Positions 1 to 9,126 of a stretch of 64,000 nt of DNA are shown here, in pieces (the stretch's first letter is position 1; the number at the start of each line of letters is the position of its first letter). Both the position numbers and the translations under genes were made by a program. This DNA is from NZ13-RE01 sp964612975 (GTDB lineage: Bacteria; Dictyoglomota; Dictyoglomia; Dictyoglomales; Dictyoglomaceae), in NCBI GenBank assembly GCA_964612975.1, contig CAZTGC010000001.1:124001-188000 (forward strand). The letters are read 5' to 3'. Under the pieces are notes generated by a model. It was not told the DNA's origin and ran no database searches. It saw nothing but the letters and a program-made list of their open reading frames with translations.

Positions 1-198
1 TTTCATTTTTTAATCTCTGCAGGATTAATTGCGACAATACTCTTTCAATCTGAAGTTGGAGAGGGCTTAGGTTTTATTGGTGGTGGCCAATCAATATTTT
101 ATAAAGCAAAAAGAAAAATGGAAAAGACTTTAAAGCAGATCACAATTGTTTTGGCAATACTTTTTATATTAACCTCTACATTATTATTTTTAATCTGA
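1..198 (+). CDS. secG: SecG, preprotein translocase subunit (3' part only)
   Basis: The gene runs in from the left edge; 65 residues and the TGA stop are visible. SecG is a small two-helix subunit of the SecYEG channel in the inner membrane. The visible part has the typical order: the end of a first hydrophobic helix, a polar loop with the family signature (FQSEVGEGLG then GGGQS), a short basic stretch, and a second membrane helix near the C-terminus. The loop glycine pattern is the main evidence. It lies 58 bases before the binding-protein gene, on the same strand. Confidence 0.8.
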   Translation, partial: FHFLISAGLIATILFQSEVGEGLGFIGGGQSIFYKAKRKMEKTLKQITIVLAILFILTSTLLFLI

Positions 199-256
199 TG
201 AGAGGTGAAATTTAGGTTTATTTTTCAAAATTAAAACTTAAAAAGGAGGTCAAGCC

Positions 257-1819
257 GTGAGGCGCTTTAAAACTATTCTTTTATTAATTTTACTAATTAC
301 TTTATTATCGGGAGCTTCTTTAGCTCAAGCTCCTAAATATGGTGGAGTTTTAAGAAGAAGCTTATTAAATGATCCTCCAACCTTAGATCCTGCGATGATT
401 ACTGATACCGCCTCTGATGAAGTCGCAAGGCAAATTTTTGATGGTTTGGTAGAATACAATCCAGAGGGAAAAGTTGTTCCAGTAATTGCAAAAAGTTGGA
501 GTATTTCCAGGGATGGTCTTACTTATACCTTCTATTTAAGGGATGACGTCTATTTCCATAATGGGAGAAAGGTTACAGCAGAAGATTTTGTATATTCTAT
601 AAAAAGAGTTATGGATCCAAAAACAGCTTCTCCCCGTGCGAATTTTGCTGACCCTATTAAAGATATAAAAGCAAAAAGTAAATATATACTAGAAATTACT
701 TTAAAGGAACCCTTTGCTCCATTCTTATCTACTTTAACCTATTCCTGTTTTTGGGTTGTTCCAAAGGAAGTCGTAGAAAAATTAGGAAAGGATTTTGCTA
801 CAAATCCTGTAGGGACTGGTGGGTATATATTTGAAGAGTGGAAACATGATGTAAAGGTAAGAGTAAAAGCAAATCTTAAGTATTTTAGAGGAAGGCCGTA
901 TACTGATGCCATTGAATGGGCAATTATTCCCGATGAGCAGGTAGATTTTTTGAATTTTGAAAAGGGATTGTTAGATATAACTGGTATTCCTGACACTGAA
1001 TGGGATAGAGTTAATAATGATCCCAAATATAAACCATATATTATTAGTAAGCCTATTCTTGGAATCTATTACTTAGGATTTAATGTTCAGAAAAAACCTC
1101 TTGATAACAAATATCTTAGATGGGCAATCGCAAGAACTATAAATAAAGAGGAAATAGTAAGAGTTATTAGAAGAAACAGAGCTGAAGTTGCATATACAAT
1201 CCTTCCACCAAACATGCCTGGATTTAGCAAGGATATATATAATTGGGCGAAGGAAAATCTAAGTTATAATGTAGAAGAGGCGAAAAAGCTCCTTGAAAAG
1301 GCAGGATATCCTGGTGGAAAAGGGCTTCCAGAGTTGACAATATTTTATAACACAAGTAGAGCTCATCAAAGAATAATGGAGGCAATTCAAGCTGATTTAG
1401 CAAATATTGGAATAAAAACAAAAATTCAAAACTATGATTGGGCAGTATATCTCGATCTACTGGATAAAGGTGAACTTTCCATATACAGATTAGGATGGGT
1501 TGCAGATTATATTGATCCAGATAACTTCTTATGGGTGCTATTTAACTCTGGCAATTTTGGCGAGGCAGGAAATCATTCTTTCTATAAGAATACAAAGGTT
1601 GATGAATTAACAGATAAAGCAAGAAAAGTATCAAACTGGAATGTAAGAGTAAAATATTATAATGAAGCAGAAAAACTAATTTTAGAAGATGTACCTATAG
1701 TCCCAATATTCTATTATGTATCTCAACCTATATGTCAACCCTGGGTACATGGATTGTATGTAGATCCACTAACAGGACTTTCTGGTGTAAGATATAGAGT
1801 AGTTTGGCTATCAAAGTAA
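257..1819 (+). CDS. oppA: Oligopeptide ABC transporter, periplasmic solute-binding protein (OppA/DppA family)
   Basis: Family 5 extracellular binding protein that captures peptides or other solutes for the permeases encoded next to it. 520 residues, the usual family length. It starts at GTG, with AAAGGAGGT about 8 bases upstream. The N-terminus is a classic signal peptide (RRFK, hydrophobic run, then SLAQA at about residues 20-25). There is no lipobox cysteine, so it is probably a free periplasmic protein rather than a lipoprotein. The mature part has the family motifs LDPAMITDTASDE and the repeated YNVEEAKKLLEKAGYP region. The substrate cannot be read from sequence; some relatives bind oligosaccharides. 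A strong hairpin follows at once. Confidence 0.9.
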   Translation: MRRFKTILLLILLITLLSGASLAQAPKYGGVLRRSLLNDPPTLDPAMITDTASDEVARQIFDGLVEYNPEGKVVPVIAKSWSISRDGLTYTFYLRDDVYFHNGRKVTAEDFVYSIKRVMDPKTASPRANFADPIKDIKAKSKYILEITLKEPFAPFLSTLTYSCFWVVPKEVVEKLGKDFATNPVGTGGYIFEEWKHDVKVRVKANLKYFRGRPYTDAIEWAIIPDEQVDFLNFEKGLLDITGIPDTEWDRVNNDPKYKPYIISKPILGIYYLGFNVQKKPLDNKYLRWAIARTINKEEIVRVIRRNRAEVAYTILPPNMPGFSKDIYNWAKENLSYNVEEAKKLLEKAGYPGGKGLPELTIFYNTSRAHQRIMEAIQADLANIGIKTKIQNYDWAVYLDLLDKGELSIYRLGWVADYIDPDNFLWVLFNSGNFGEAGNHSFYKNTKVDELTDKARKVSNWNVRVKYYNEAEKLILEDVPIVPIFYYVSQPICQPWVHGLYVDPLTGLSGVRYRVVWLSK

Positions 1820-1822
1820 ATT

Positions 1823-1865
1823 AATTATGGAGACAAGGCTTAAGCCTTGTCTCCATAATTTTTTA
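1823..1865 (+). terminator. Perfect 19-bp inverted repeat plus T-run between oppA and oppB
   Basis: Bases 1823-1860 form a perfect palindrome (19-bp arms meeting at CTTAAG), followed by a T-run to 1865. This is a strong intrinsic terminator or 3' stabilising hairpin. oppB starts only 21 bases later, with its Shine-Dalgarno in between. There is therefore no room for a new promoter, and oppBC probably depend on read-through. This would give more binding protein than permease. Confidence 0.85.
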
Positions 1866-1886
1866 GTAAGAAGGAGATAAGTCAAG

Positions 1887-2816
1887 TTGTATAGGTATTT
1901 TATAAGAAGATTGATACAAATGATTCCTGTATTTATAGGAGTATCTTTAATCACTTTTGCTTTATTCTATATAGCTCCTGGTGATCCTGCGCGGTTAATT
2001 GCAGGACAAAGAGCAGATCCAGAGGTATTAGCTCAAATTAGAAAATCTTGGGGTTTAGATCAGCCTTGGTATATTCAATATATAAAATTTTTGGGAAGGA
2101 TAATCAGGTTTGATTTTGGTAGATCTTTTAAAACTAATATACCAGTTTTAGAATCTATATTGGAAAGATTAAAGGCAACAACTGTTTTGGCATTATTTTC
2201 CTTTATTATAGCAGTGGGAATTGGCGTTTCTGCAGGAATAATCTCTGCAGTTAAGCAATATTCGATTTTTGATTACTCTGCTATGGTGCTAGCACTTCTT
2301 GGTGTATCTGCTCCTGTTTATTGGATAGGAATTATACTTTTATTAATATTTGGTTTTAAATTAGGATGGTTTCCCCTTGGTGGATATATATCAGAGTATG
2401 GGTTAAAGGCAGTTATATTACCTGCAATAGCTCTTGGTACAAGACCTGCAGCATATTTTGCTCGTCTTTCAAGATCCTCAATGTTAGAAGTGATAAGACA
2501 GGAATATATAATTACTGCAAGAGCAAAGGGAGTACCAGAGAAATTAGTTATTTTTAAGCATGCTTTAAGAAATGCCCTTATTCCTGTTGCAACTTACGCA
2601 GGAATGGTTGTGGGTGATCTTCTAACAGGGGCTGTTCTTACAGAGACAATATTTGCATGGCCAGGATTAGGAAGATTAACAGTTCAAGGAATTCTTGATA
2701 GAGATTTACCAGTAATTCAGGGTACGGTTATTTTTATTGCCTTTATTTATATAATAGCAAATTTAGTAGTTGATCTTTCTTATGCTCTTATTGATCCAAG
2801 GATTAGATACGAATAG
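1887..2816 (+). CDS. oppB: Peptide ABC transporter permease, OppB/DppB family
   Basis: Inner-membrane permease, 309 residues, about six membrane segments. It opens with the family N-terminus YRYFIRRLIQMIPVFIGVSL, followed by FYIAPGDPA and the RLIAGQRA region. The cytoplasmic EAA loop that docks the ATPase is visible as ITARAKGVPEKLVIFKHALR. Translation starts at TTG, with AAGGAGAT 9 bases upstream. The partner permease begins 12 bases downstream. No ATPase follows; oppD and oppF, at 28.6-30.6 kb, are the likely partners. Confidence 0.92.
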   Translation: MYRYFIRRLIQMIPVFIGVSLITFALFYIAPGDPARLIAGQRADPEVLAQIRKSWGLDQPWYIQYIKFLGRIIRFDFGRSFKTNIPVLESILERLKATTVLALFSFIIAVGIGVSAGIISAVKQYSIFDYSAMVLALLGVSAPVYWIGIILLLIFGFKLGWFPLGGYISEYGLKAVILPAIALGTRPAAYFARLSRSSMLEVIRQEYIITARAKGVPEKLVIFKHALRNALIPVATYAGMVVGDLLTGAVLTETIFAWPGLGRLTVQGILDRDLPVIQGTVIFIAFIYIIANLVVDLSYALIDPRIRYE

Positions 2817-2828
2817 GAGGTATAGATT

Positions 2829-3710
2829 GTGGCCGATGAATTTATTTTGCGAAAAAGTATAAGAAAATCAAGAAGTGTATGGAAAATAGCATGGAAAAGG
2901 CTTGTAAAAAACAGGCTTGCCCTTGTTGGACTAAGCATAGTACTTATAATTATTTTTATCGCAATATTTGCTAATTATATCGCTCCTTATGATCCTTTAA
3001 AAGTTGATCTTTCAAAATATCTATTACCTCCCAGTAGGGATCATCTATTGGGAACGGATGAATTTGGGAGGGATATTTTAAGTAGAATTATATTTGGAGC
3101 ACGTGTCTCTCTTCAAATTGGTTTTTTTGCTCAAGTTATTTCTATCTCCCTTGGAACGGTTCTTGGCCTTTTAGCTGGATTTTATGGGGGCTGGGTTGAT
3201 GACTTAATTATGAGGATTGTTGAAATACTTTTTGCCTTTCCCTTTCTCTTGTTTGTAATTGCAGTGGTTGCAGTTTTTGGACCAGGAATTCAAAATTTAT
3301 ATCTTGCAGTTGCTCTTATTGGATGGGCAGGAGTTTCTCGTATTGTTAGAGGACAAGTATTGAGTTTGAGGGAAAGAGATTTTGTTGTTAGCGCCCGTGC
3401 GGTAGGAGCAGGAACTTGGAGAATTCTATTTAAGCATATTTTACCTAATGCTCTTTCTCCAATAATTATTGAGGCTACCCTTGGAATGGGTGGAATGATA
3501 ATGTTAGAAGCAGGTTTAAGTTTTTTAGGATTAGGAGTTCAAGCACCAACTCCCAGTTGGGGGTCTATGGTTCAAGCTGGCTTAGCATATATGAGAAGTG
3601 CTTGGTGGTATCCTGTTTTTCCGGGTATTGTGATCATGATTGTAGTATTTGGTTTTAATCTTTTAGGGGATGGATTAAGGGATGCATTGGATCCGAGACT
3701 TTATATTTAG
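2829..3710 (+). CDS. oppC: Peptide ABC transporter permease, OppC/DppC family
   Basis: Second inner-membrane permease of the peptide transporter, 293 residues. It has the OppC N-terminal cytoplasmic segment (WKRLVKNRLALVGL), then a membrane helix, the family motif HLLGTDEFGRDILSRIIFGA, and an EAA loop (VVSARAVGAGTWRILFKHIL). It starts at GTG with AGGAGG upstream and ends in the expected GDGLRDALDPRL. Its last 29 bases overlap the first usable start of the asp23-like gene. Confidence 0.93.
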   Translation: MADEFILRKSIRKSRSVWKIAWKRLVKNRLALVGLSIVLIIIFIAIFANYIAPYDPLKVDLSKYLLPPSRDHLLGTDEFGRDILSRIIFGARVSLQIGFFAQVISISLGTVLGLLAGFYGGWVDDLIMRIVEILFAFPFLLFVIAVVAVFGPGIQNLYLAVALIGWAGVSRIVRGQVLSLRERDFVVSARAVGAGTWRILFKHILPNALSPIIIEATLGMGGMIMLEAGLSFLGLGVQAPTPSWGSMVQAGLAYMRSAWWYPVFPGIVIMIVVFGFNLLGDGLRDALDPRLYI

Positions 3711-4110
3711 ACACGAGAAATCTTGTCAGAGATACTTAACAGGTATAGGTTGGGTAGAAATTTCTGAGAATGCTATCGCAACCTTAGCAAGCCTATCTGC
3801 TCTTCAAAGTTATGGAGTCATTGGAATGGCAGCAAGAAGTATTGCTGATGGTATTTCAGAACTTCTTCATAGAGAAGAGTTGGGGAAGGGAGTTCAGGTA
3901 CATCTTGATGAGAATGGATTAATAATAGAACTTTATATTATTGTTGCTTATGGTGTGAGAATTCCTGAAGTTGCCCATAATGTCATGGAAAGAGTGAAGT
4001 GGAATTTAGAAAAAACTACAGGACTCACAATAAAAGAGATAAATGTAAATATTTGGGGGATTCGCCTAATGGAAGAAAAAAGGGAATCCTTTAATTGGGA
4101 GGAAATTTAG
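3682..4110 (+). CDS. Asp23/Gls24 family envelope stress protein (DUF322)
   Basis: Small cytoplasmic or membrane-associated protein of the Asp23 family, up to 142 residues. The diagnostic core is clear: VEISENAIATLASLSALQSY, GVIGMAARS, a VHLDENGLIIELYIIVAYG strand region, and the final helix with GLTIKEINVNIWGI. The start is uncertain. The only ATG before the core lies inside oppC (29-base overlap) and has no good Shine-Dalgarno, giving an N-terminus about 25 residues longer than usual. Position directly before fakA and recG is the standard Firmicutes arrangement. The precise biochemical role is unknown. Confidence 0.82.
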   Translation: MHWIRDFIFRHEKSCQRYLTGIGWVEISENAIATLASLSALQSYGVIGMAARSIADGISELLHREELGKGVQVHLDENGLIIELYIIVAYGVRIPEVAHNVMERVKWNLEKTTGLTIKEINVNIWGIRLMEEKRESFNWEEI

Positions 4111-4112
4111 CT

Positions 4113-5744
4113 TTGCAAAGGATTCAAGAGTTAAATGGAGAAGTATTAGAAAATCTTTTTGAACATGCATTATATCAATTGCAAATTCATAAAGAAGAAA
4201 TTGATCTTTTGAATGTATTTCCTGTCCCCGATGGCGATACAGGAACAAATATGTTATATACATTGCAATCTACTTTGGCAGAGATTAAAAGGCAAAGGGT
4301 TAAAAGTATAAAAAATATAGCTGAAGCCTCAATAAAAGGTTCCCTTATGGGAGCGAGGGGAAACTCAGGAGTGATTCTTTCTCAAATTATTAGAGGTTTT
4401 GCTGAGCATGTAAAGGATAAAAATAAAATTGATGCAGAAATTTGGGTAAAGGCATGGCAGGAAGCAACAAGGGTAGCATATAGAGCGGTTTTAAACCCTA
4501 CAGAAGGAACCATTCTCACAGTTCTCAGGGAAGGGGTAAAGGAAGCGACTCGATCTTTAAAGGAATCAAGGGATATATTAGTTATAACAAAAAGAATGCT
4601 TGATAAGGCAAAGGAAGTATTATCTAACACCCCTAATCTTCTACCTATACTTAAAGAAGCTCAGGTTGTTGATGCTGGTGGTCAGGGTTTGGTCTATTTC
4701 TGGGAAGGATTTCTAAATGGCCTTTTGGGAAAGGAAATAGGAGTTAAAGAAGAAGCAGTCATTCTTAAAGATAAACCTGAATTGGAAGTAATAGAGAAGC
4801 ATATAATTACTTATCAATATTGTACTGAGTTTATCATAACTTCTCAGGAAACTACAGATTTCTCAGAATTTAAAAATTGGCTTTATTCTCAAGGAGATAG
4901 CATTGTCATTGCAGAAGCAACGGGAATGTTAAAGGCCCATATTCATACTAATAATCCTGGTAAGATTTTAGACAGAGCTTTAGAACTTGGAAGTCTATCT
5001 CAAATAAAAATAGATAATATGACAGAACAGCACGAAGAAAGATTAAGAAAAGAGATGGAATCATCTGTTGTAAAGTTATCTCCCAAAAAGAGTGTGGGTT
5101 TTGTAGTGGTATCTTGGGGAGAAGGATTGAATCAAATCTTTAGTAGTTTTTCGATAGATTTTATAATAAATGGAGGACAAACTTTAAATCCTAGTGTGGA
5201 AGCTATAAAAAATGCTGTAGAAAAGATAAACGCAGAAAAAGTTTTTCTTTTTCCAAATAATAAAAATGTTATTTTAGCAGCACAACAAGTGGAAAAACTT
5301 TATAAAGATAAAGTAATAATAATCCCTACAAAACATGTTTTAGAAGGTATTAGAGCTTTGATGGAGTTTAATCCAAAGGACTCCTGGGAACAAATGAGGG
5401 AAAAATTTGATAAGGGAAAGGAGAAAATAAAAATTGGAGAAATAACAAAAGCAATAAGAAATACATCTATAAATGGATTTGAAATTTCCGAAGGGGATAT
5501 TTTAGGATTAGTTAGTGACGAAATTGCTTATGTAGGTAGAGATATCAATGAAGTGGTATTAAATCTAATGGAAATGCTTTTTAAGGGAGAAGAGGAAATT
5601 CTAACAATTTATTATGGACAAGATATAAGTAAAGAAGCGGCTCAAGAATTATATAATTTAATCTCTCAAAAATATCCATCGCTTTCTATAGAATTAATCT
5701 ATGGAGGACAACCCTATTATTATTATTATTTAGGCTTAGAATGA
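4113..5744 (+). CDS. fakA: Fatty acid kinase catalytic subunit FakA (DAK/YloV family)
   Basis: FakA phosphorylates a fatty acid held by a FakB (DegV) protein, giving acyl-phosphate for phospholipid synthesis. The N-terminal DhaL-type kinase domain shows the metal-binding motif FPVPDGDTGTNM and the glycine-rich GSLMGARGNSGVILSQ. A middle domain and a C-terminal DegV-like domain follow. Length (543 residues from this start) matches YloV/FakA. I chose TTG at 4113 because GGGAGGA lies 9 bases upstream; an in-frame TTG at 4095 precedes that ribosome site. A FakB candidate is at 61557-62444. It shares the ATGA overlap with recG. Confidence 0.9.
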   Translation: MQRIQELNGEVLENLFEHALYQLQIHKEEIDLLNVFPVPDGDTGTNMLYTLQSTLAEIKRQRVKSIKNIAEASIKGSLMGARGNSGVILSQIIRGFAEHVKDKNKIDAEIWVKAWQEATRVAYRAVLNPTEGTILTVLREGVKEATRSLKESRDILVITKRMLDKAKEVLSNTPNLLPILKEAQVVDAGGQGLVYFWEGFLNGLLGKEIGVKEEAVILKDKPELEVIEKHIITYQYCTEFIITSQETTDFSEFKNWLYSQGDSIVIAEATGMLKAHIHTNNPGKILDRALELGSLSQIKIDNMTEQHEERLRKEMESSVVKLSPKKSVGFVVVSWGEGLNQIFSSFSIDFIINGGQTLNPSVEAIKNAVEKINAEKVFLFPNNKNVILAAQQVEKLYKDKVIIIPTKHVLEGIRALMEFNPKDSWEQMREKFDKGKEKIKIGEITKAIRNTSINGFEISEGDILGLVSDEIAYVGRDINEVVLNLMEMLFKGEEEILTIYYGQDISKEAAQELYNLISQKYPSLSIELIYGGQPYYYYYLGLE

Positions 5745-8077
5745 TTTCTGAAACAAAATCTATAAAAATCCTGAAGGGCTTAAAAGAAATTTTAGAGAGA
5801 GAAATTTCTTCTAATTATTCAGATAGAAGCACAAAATATGGATTAGAAAAAACCTTAAAAGTTGCCATGAAAGAATTCCCTCTTTGGAAGGGGTTTTGGT
5901 CTACAAAAGTTTTAGAGCTTATATCTAATTATTCAAGTAAAACCTCTGAAGAAAGAAAGAAGATAATTTCAGAAATTTATGGAATTATAAATTCTGCTTT
6001 AGAAGTCTATTCTAGGGAGGACTTTTGGAATAGACCAATTCAATACATAAAAGGAGTAGGACCTAAAAGAGCAAAATTGTTAAATAAACTTGATATAAAG
6101 TCCCTAAGAGATTTGCTCTATTATTTCCCAAGGGATTATGACGATAGATCAAAACTAAAAAAAGTTGCTCAATTAGTCCCGAGAGAAAAGGTTACTTTAA
6201 AGGTGAAAATTCTTGATTACGAAGAAAGCAGAACGCCATACAAGGGAATTCCTGTATTAAGGGCAAAAGTAAGTGATGGCACAGCTTATATGTATGCAGT
6301 TTGGTATAACCAAAGATTTATAAAACAGAATTTGCCAATAGGAACCGAGGTTCTTATCTCTGGTGAAGTGAAAAAATTTCTTAGAAGTTTTGAAATGGAA
6401 AATCCAGAATATGAAATCTTGGATGAAGAAAAAGAGGAAACATTACATGTGGGTAGAATTGTTCCAATTTATTCTTTAACTCAAGGGTTGTCTCAAAAAA
6501 TTATGAGGCAAATAATATATGATATTATCACTCAGTATTCAATTTTTATAGAAGATACTCTTCCAGAAAAAATTAAACAAAAATATAATCTTATGGATAA
6601 ACCAATAAGTGTAGTAGAAAAACATTTTCCTACGTCATTTCTTTTGATGGGTAGTGCCACAAAAAGATTAGTCTTCGAGGAATTGTTATTTATGCAGTTA
6701 ACCTTAGCTCAAATGAAAAAAGAGATTGAGTTACTTTCTGCACCAGTATTTAATACTGAAAGTCAACTGGTAAAAACATTTCTTGATAAACTCTCCTTTA
6801 AGCTTACTTCTGCTCAAGAAAAAGTTTGGGAGGAGATTAAATATGATCTTTCTTTAGGAAGACCTATGCATAGACTATTACAGGGAGATGTTGGATCTGG
6901 AAAGACAGTAGTTGCTGCAATGGCAATTTTATTAGCAGTAGAAAATGGATATCAGTCTGCCTTTATGGTTCCTACAGAAATATTGGCAGAGCAACATTAT
7001 AATAGATTAAAACCCCTCTTTGAGCCTCTGGGTATAAGAATAGGACTTCTTATAGGAAGTCTCCCCAAAAAAGATAAGTTAAGCATATTAGAAGAATTAA
7101 ATCAAGGGATTTTATTTGTGGTAATTGGAACCCATGCTTTGATCCAAGAAGAAGTCAAGTTTAAAAATTTAGGTTTGGTAATTATAGATGAACAACATAA
7201 ATTTGGAGTTATTCAAAGATCAAATTTATGGAAAAAAGGAAAAAATCCCCATCTTTTAGTGATGACTGCTACTCCCATTCCAAGAACCTTGGCATTAACT
7301 ATTTATGGAGAACTGGATGTATCTATTATAGATACATTACCCCCTGGTAGAAAACCTGTTAGTACTTATCTTTTTTCTACATCTGAAAGGAAAAAAGTAT
7401 ATTCTTTAGTAGAAAAGGAGGTATTATCAGGAAAACAATCATATATCGTTTGTCCTCTTATTGAGGAATCCGAAAAATTAGAGGCAGAGTCCGCAAGTAA
7501 ACTATATGAAAAACTTAAAAAGGTATTTCCAAATTTCAATATTGGATTGATTCATGGACTAATTCCAAAAGATGAAAGGTCACGTATAATGGAGGATTTT
7601 AGAAATGGAAAAATACAGATATTAGTAGCAACAACTGTGATTGAAGTAGGTATTGATGTCCCTAATGCATCTATTATGGTAGTTGAAGATGCTCATCGTT
7701 TTGGATTAGCTCAACTTCATCAATTAAGGGGAAGAATAGGTAGAGGGGAAACCCCATCAGCTTGTTTCTTAATTGCAAATCTTAAGGGAGAGGAAGCAAG
7801 AGAGAGGTTAAAGGTATTTGTAAGCACCAATGATGGATTTTTGATAGCAAATAAAGATTTAGAGATTCGTGGTCCAGGAGAATTTTTGGGGATAAGACAA
7901 CATGGTCTTCCTGATCTTCATCTAACAGATCTTACAAGAGATTTAAGAATTCTTGAGATAGCAAGAAAAGAGGCCTTTGAAATTTTAAGAGAGGATGTCA
8001 ATTTGGAGAAAGAAGAAAATATCCCTATCAAAAGATGGATTATAAGAGAGAAAAAGGAGAAAACTCTTGTCCTCTGA
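5741..8077 (+). CDS. recG: ATP-dependent DNA helicase RecG
   Basis: Monomeric helicase that reverses stalled replication forks and processes branched DNA. 778 residues. An N-terminal extension of about 95 residues, as in Thermotoga-type RecG, precedes the wedge domain, which begins near PIQYIKGVGPKRAKLL. Helicase motifs are intact: Walker A GDVGSGKT at 382-389, DEQH box at 483-486, TATPIPRTLA, and motif VI around QLRGRIGRG. The C-terminal TRG region has FLGIRQHGLPD. Its start overlaps the fakA stop by four bases. Confidence 0.97.
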   Translation: MISETKSIKILKGLKEILEREISSNYSDRSTKYGLEKTLKVAMKEFPLWKGFWSTKVLELISNYSSKTSEERKKIISEIYGIINSALEVYSREDFWNRPIQYIKGVGPKRAKLLNKLDIKSLRDLLYYFPRDYDDRSKLKKVAQLVPREKVTLKVKILDYEESRTPYKGIPVLRAKVSDGTAYMYAVWYNQRFIKQNLPIGTEVLISGEVKKFLRSFEMENPEYEILDEEKEETLHVGRIVPIYSLTQGLSQKIMRQIIYDIITQYSIFIEDTLPEKIKQKYNLMDKPISVVEKHFPTSFLLMGSATKRLVFEELLFMQLTLAQMKKEIELLSAPVFNTESQLVKTFLDKLSFKLTSAQEKVWEEIKYDLSLGRPMHRLLQGDVGSGKTVVAAMAILLAVENGYQSAFMVPTEILAEQHYNRLKPLFEPLGIRIGLLIGSLPKKDKLSILEELNQGILFVVIGTHALIQEEVKFKNLGLVIIDEQHKFGVIQRSNLWKKGKNPHLLVMTATPIPRTLALTIYGELDVSIIDTLPPGRKPVSTYLFSTSERKKVYSLVEKEVLSGKQSYIVCPLIEESEKLEAESASKLYEKLKKVFPNFNIGLIHGLIPKDERSRIMEDFRNGKIQILVATTVIEVGIDVPNASIMVVEDAHRFGLAQLHQLRGRIGRGETPSACFLIANLKGEEARERLKVFVSTNDGFLIANKDLEIRGPGEFLGIRQHGLPDLHLTDLTRDLRILEIARKEAFEILREDVNLEKEENIPIKRWIIREKKEKTLVL

Positions 8078-8639
8078 AATAAGGATTCTTAGAGGGATTT
8101 TTGAGGGTAGACCAATAAAAATATTAAAAGGAAGAAAATATAGGCCTACAATGGATAAAGGAAGGGTATCCTTATTTAACTCCTTAGGTGAAAGGGTTAT
8201 TGATTCGTATTTTTTAGATCTTTTTTCAGGATCTGGTATAGTTGGTTTTGAGGCTTTAAGTTTAGGAGCAAAAAGAGTTGTATTTGTTGAAAATTACTTC
8301 CCAGCTGTAAAATTATTAAGAGATAATGCAAAAAATTTAGGAGTAGAAGATAAAATAGAGATTTTTTATCAAGATGTTTTTTCCTTTTTAAAAAGAGAGT
8401 TTCATGAAGAATTTAACATCATATTTATAGATCCACCTTATTCCTATGGGGAAAGAGTAAATGAAATATTAAGTTTATTAGAAGAAAATTTATGGATAAG
8501 TAAAAATGGAATTATAATTATTGAACATCATAAGAAGGTAAATTTGCAAAATAAGTTTAAAATTTTAGAACTATATGATATAAAAAATTTTGGAGAGACA
8601 TGTTTTAGTTATTATGTGGGGGAAGAGGAAAATGGTTAG
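8067..8639 (+). CDS. rsmD: 16S rRNA (guanine-966 N2) methyltransferase RsmD
   Basis: SAM-dependent methyltransferase acting on the small-subunit rRNA. 190 residues, the normal size. It has the N-terminal RILRGIFEGRPI, the RPTMDKGRVSLFNSL region, the SAM-binding motif FLDLFSGSGIVGFEALSLGA, and the N6/N2-type catalytic motif IIFIDPPYSYG. TTG start with AAGGAG 7 bases upstream, overlapping the end of recG by 11 bases. Its end overlaps coaD by 8 bases, the common rsmD-coaD pair. Confidence 0.95.
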   Translation: MSSEIRILRGIFEGRPIKILKGRKYRPTMDKGRVSLFNSLGERVIDSYFLDLFSGSGIVGFEALSLGAKRVVFVENYFPAVKLLRDNAKNLGVEDKIEIFYQDVFSFLKREFHEEFNIIFIDPPYSYGERVNEILSLLEENLWISKNGIIIIEHHKKVNLQNKFKILELYDIKNFGETCFSYYVGEEENG

Positions 8640-9126
8640 AAAAGCAGTTTATCCAGGAAGCTTTGATCCTGTCACTTATGGACATTTGGATATTATTAAA
8701 AGGGTTGCCAATATTTACGATGAATTGATTGTTGCTATTGCTCAAAATGTGGCAAAGGTTCCTCTCTTTACCCTTGAAGAGAGAATAGAGATGTTAAGAG
8801 AAAGTGTAAAAGATATAAAAAATGTTTGTGTGGACTATTTTGATGGTCTTCTCGTAGATTATTTAAAAAGGGTAGAAGCGAAGATTATAGTGAGGGGATT
8901 GAGAGCTGTTTCAGATTTTGAATATGAATTTCAGCAGGCTTTGGCAAATAAAAAGTTATATCCTGAGTGTGAAACTATATTTCTTGTTACAGACTCAAAA
9001 TATGCATATTTAAGCTCAAGTATGGCTAAAGAAATTTCAAAATTTGGAGGATGTGTTAAAGACTTAGTTCCTGATATGGTAGCTAAGAAACTTTATATGA
9101 AATTTAGGACTGAAAATGTTAAATAG
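8632..9126 (+). CDS. coaD: Phosphopantetheine adenylyltransferase CoaD
   Basis: Adenylates 4'-phosphopantetheine, the penultimate step of coenzyme A synthesis. 164 residues from the ATG at 8632. This start gives the canonical N-terminus MVRKAVYPGSFDPVTYGHLD, whereas an upstream in-frame ATG at 8590 would add 14 residues inside rsmD. The TxGH nucleotidyltransferase motif (TYGH) and the C-terminal SSSMAKEI motif are intact, and RGLRAVSDFEYEFQ is diagnostic. Confidence 0.96.
   Translation: MVRKAVYPGSFDPVTYGHLDIIKRVANIYDELIVAIAQNVAKVPLFTLEERIEMLRESVKDIKNVCVDYFDGLLVDYLKRVEAKIIVRGLRAVSDFEYEFQQALANKKLYPECETIFLVTDSKYAYLSSSMAKEISKFGGCVKDLVPDMVAKKLYMKFRTENVK

Noticed and set aside
3715..3770. Frameshift in the start of the Asp23 gene (another frame begins TTG TCA GAG).
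   Set aside because: That frame stops quickly, and the main frame keeps the whole Asp23 core, so no frameshift is needed.
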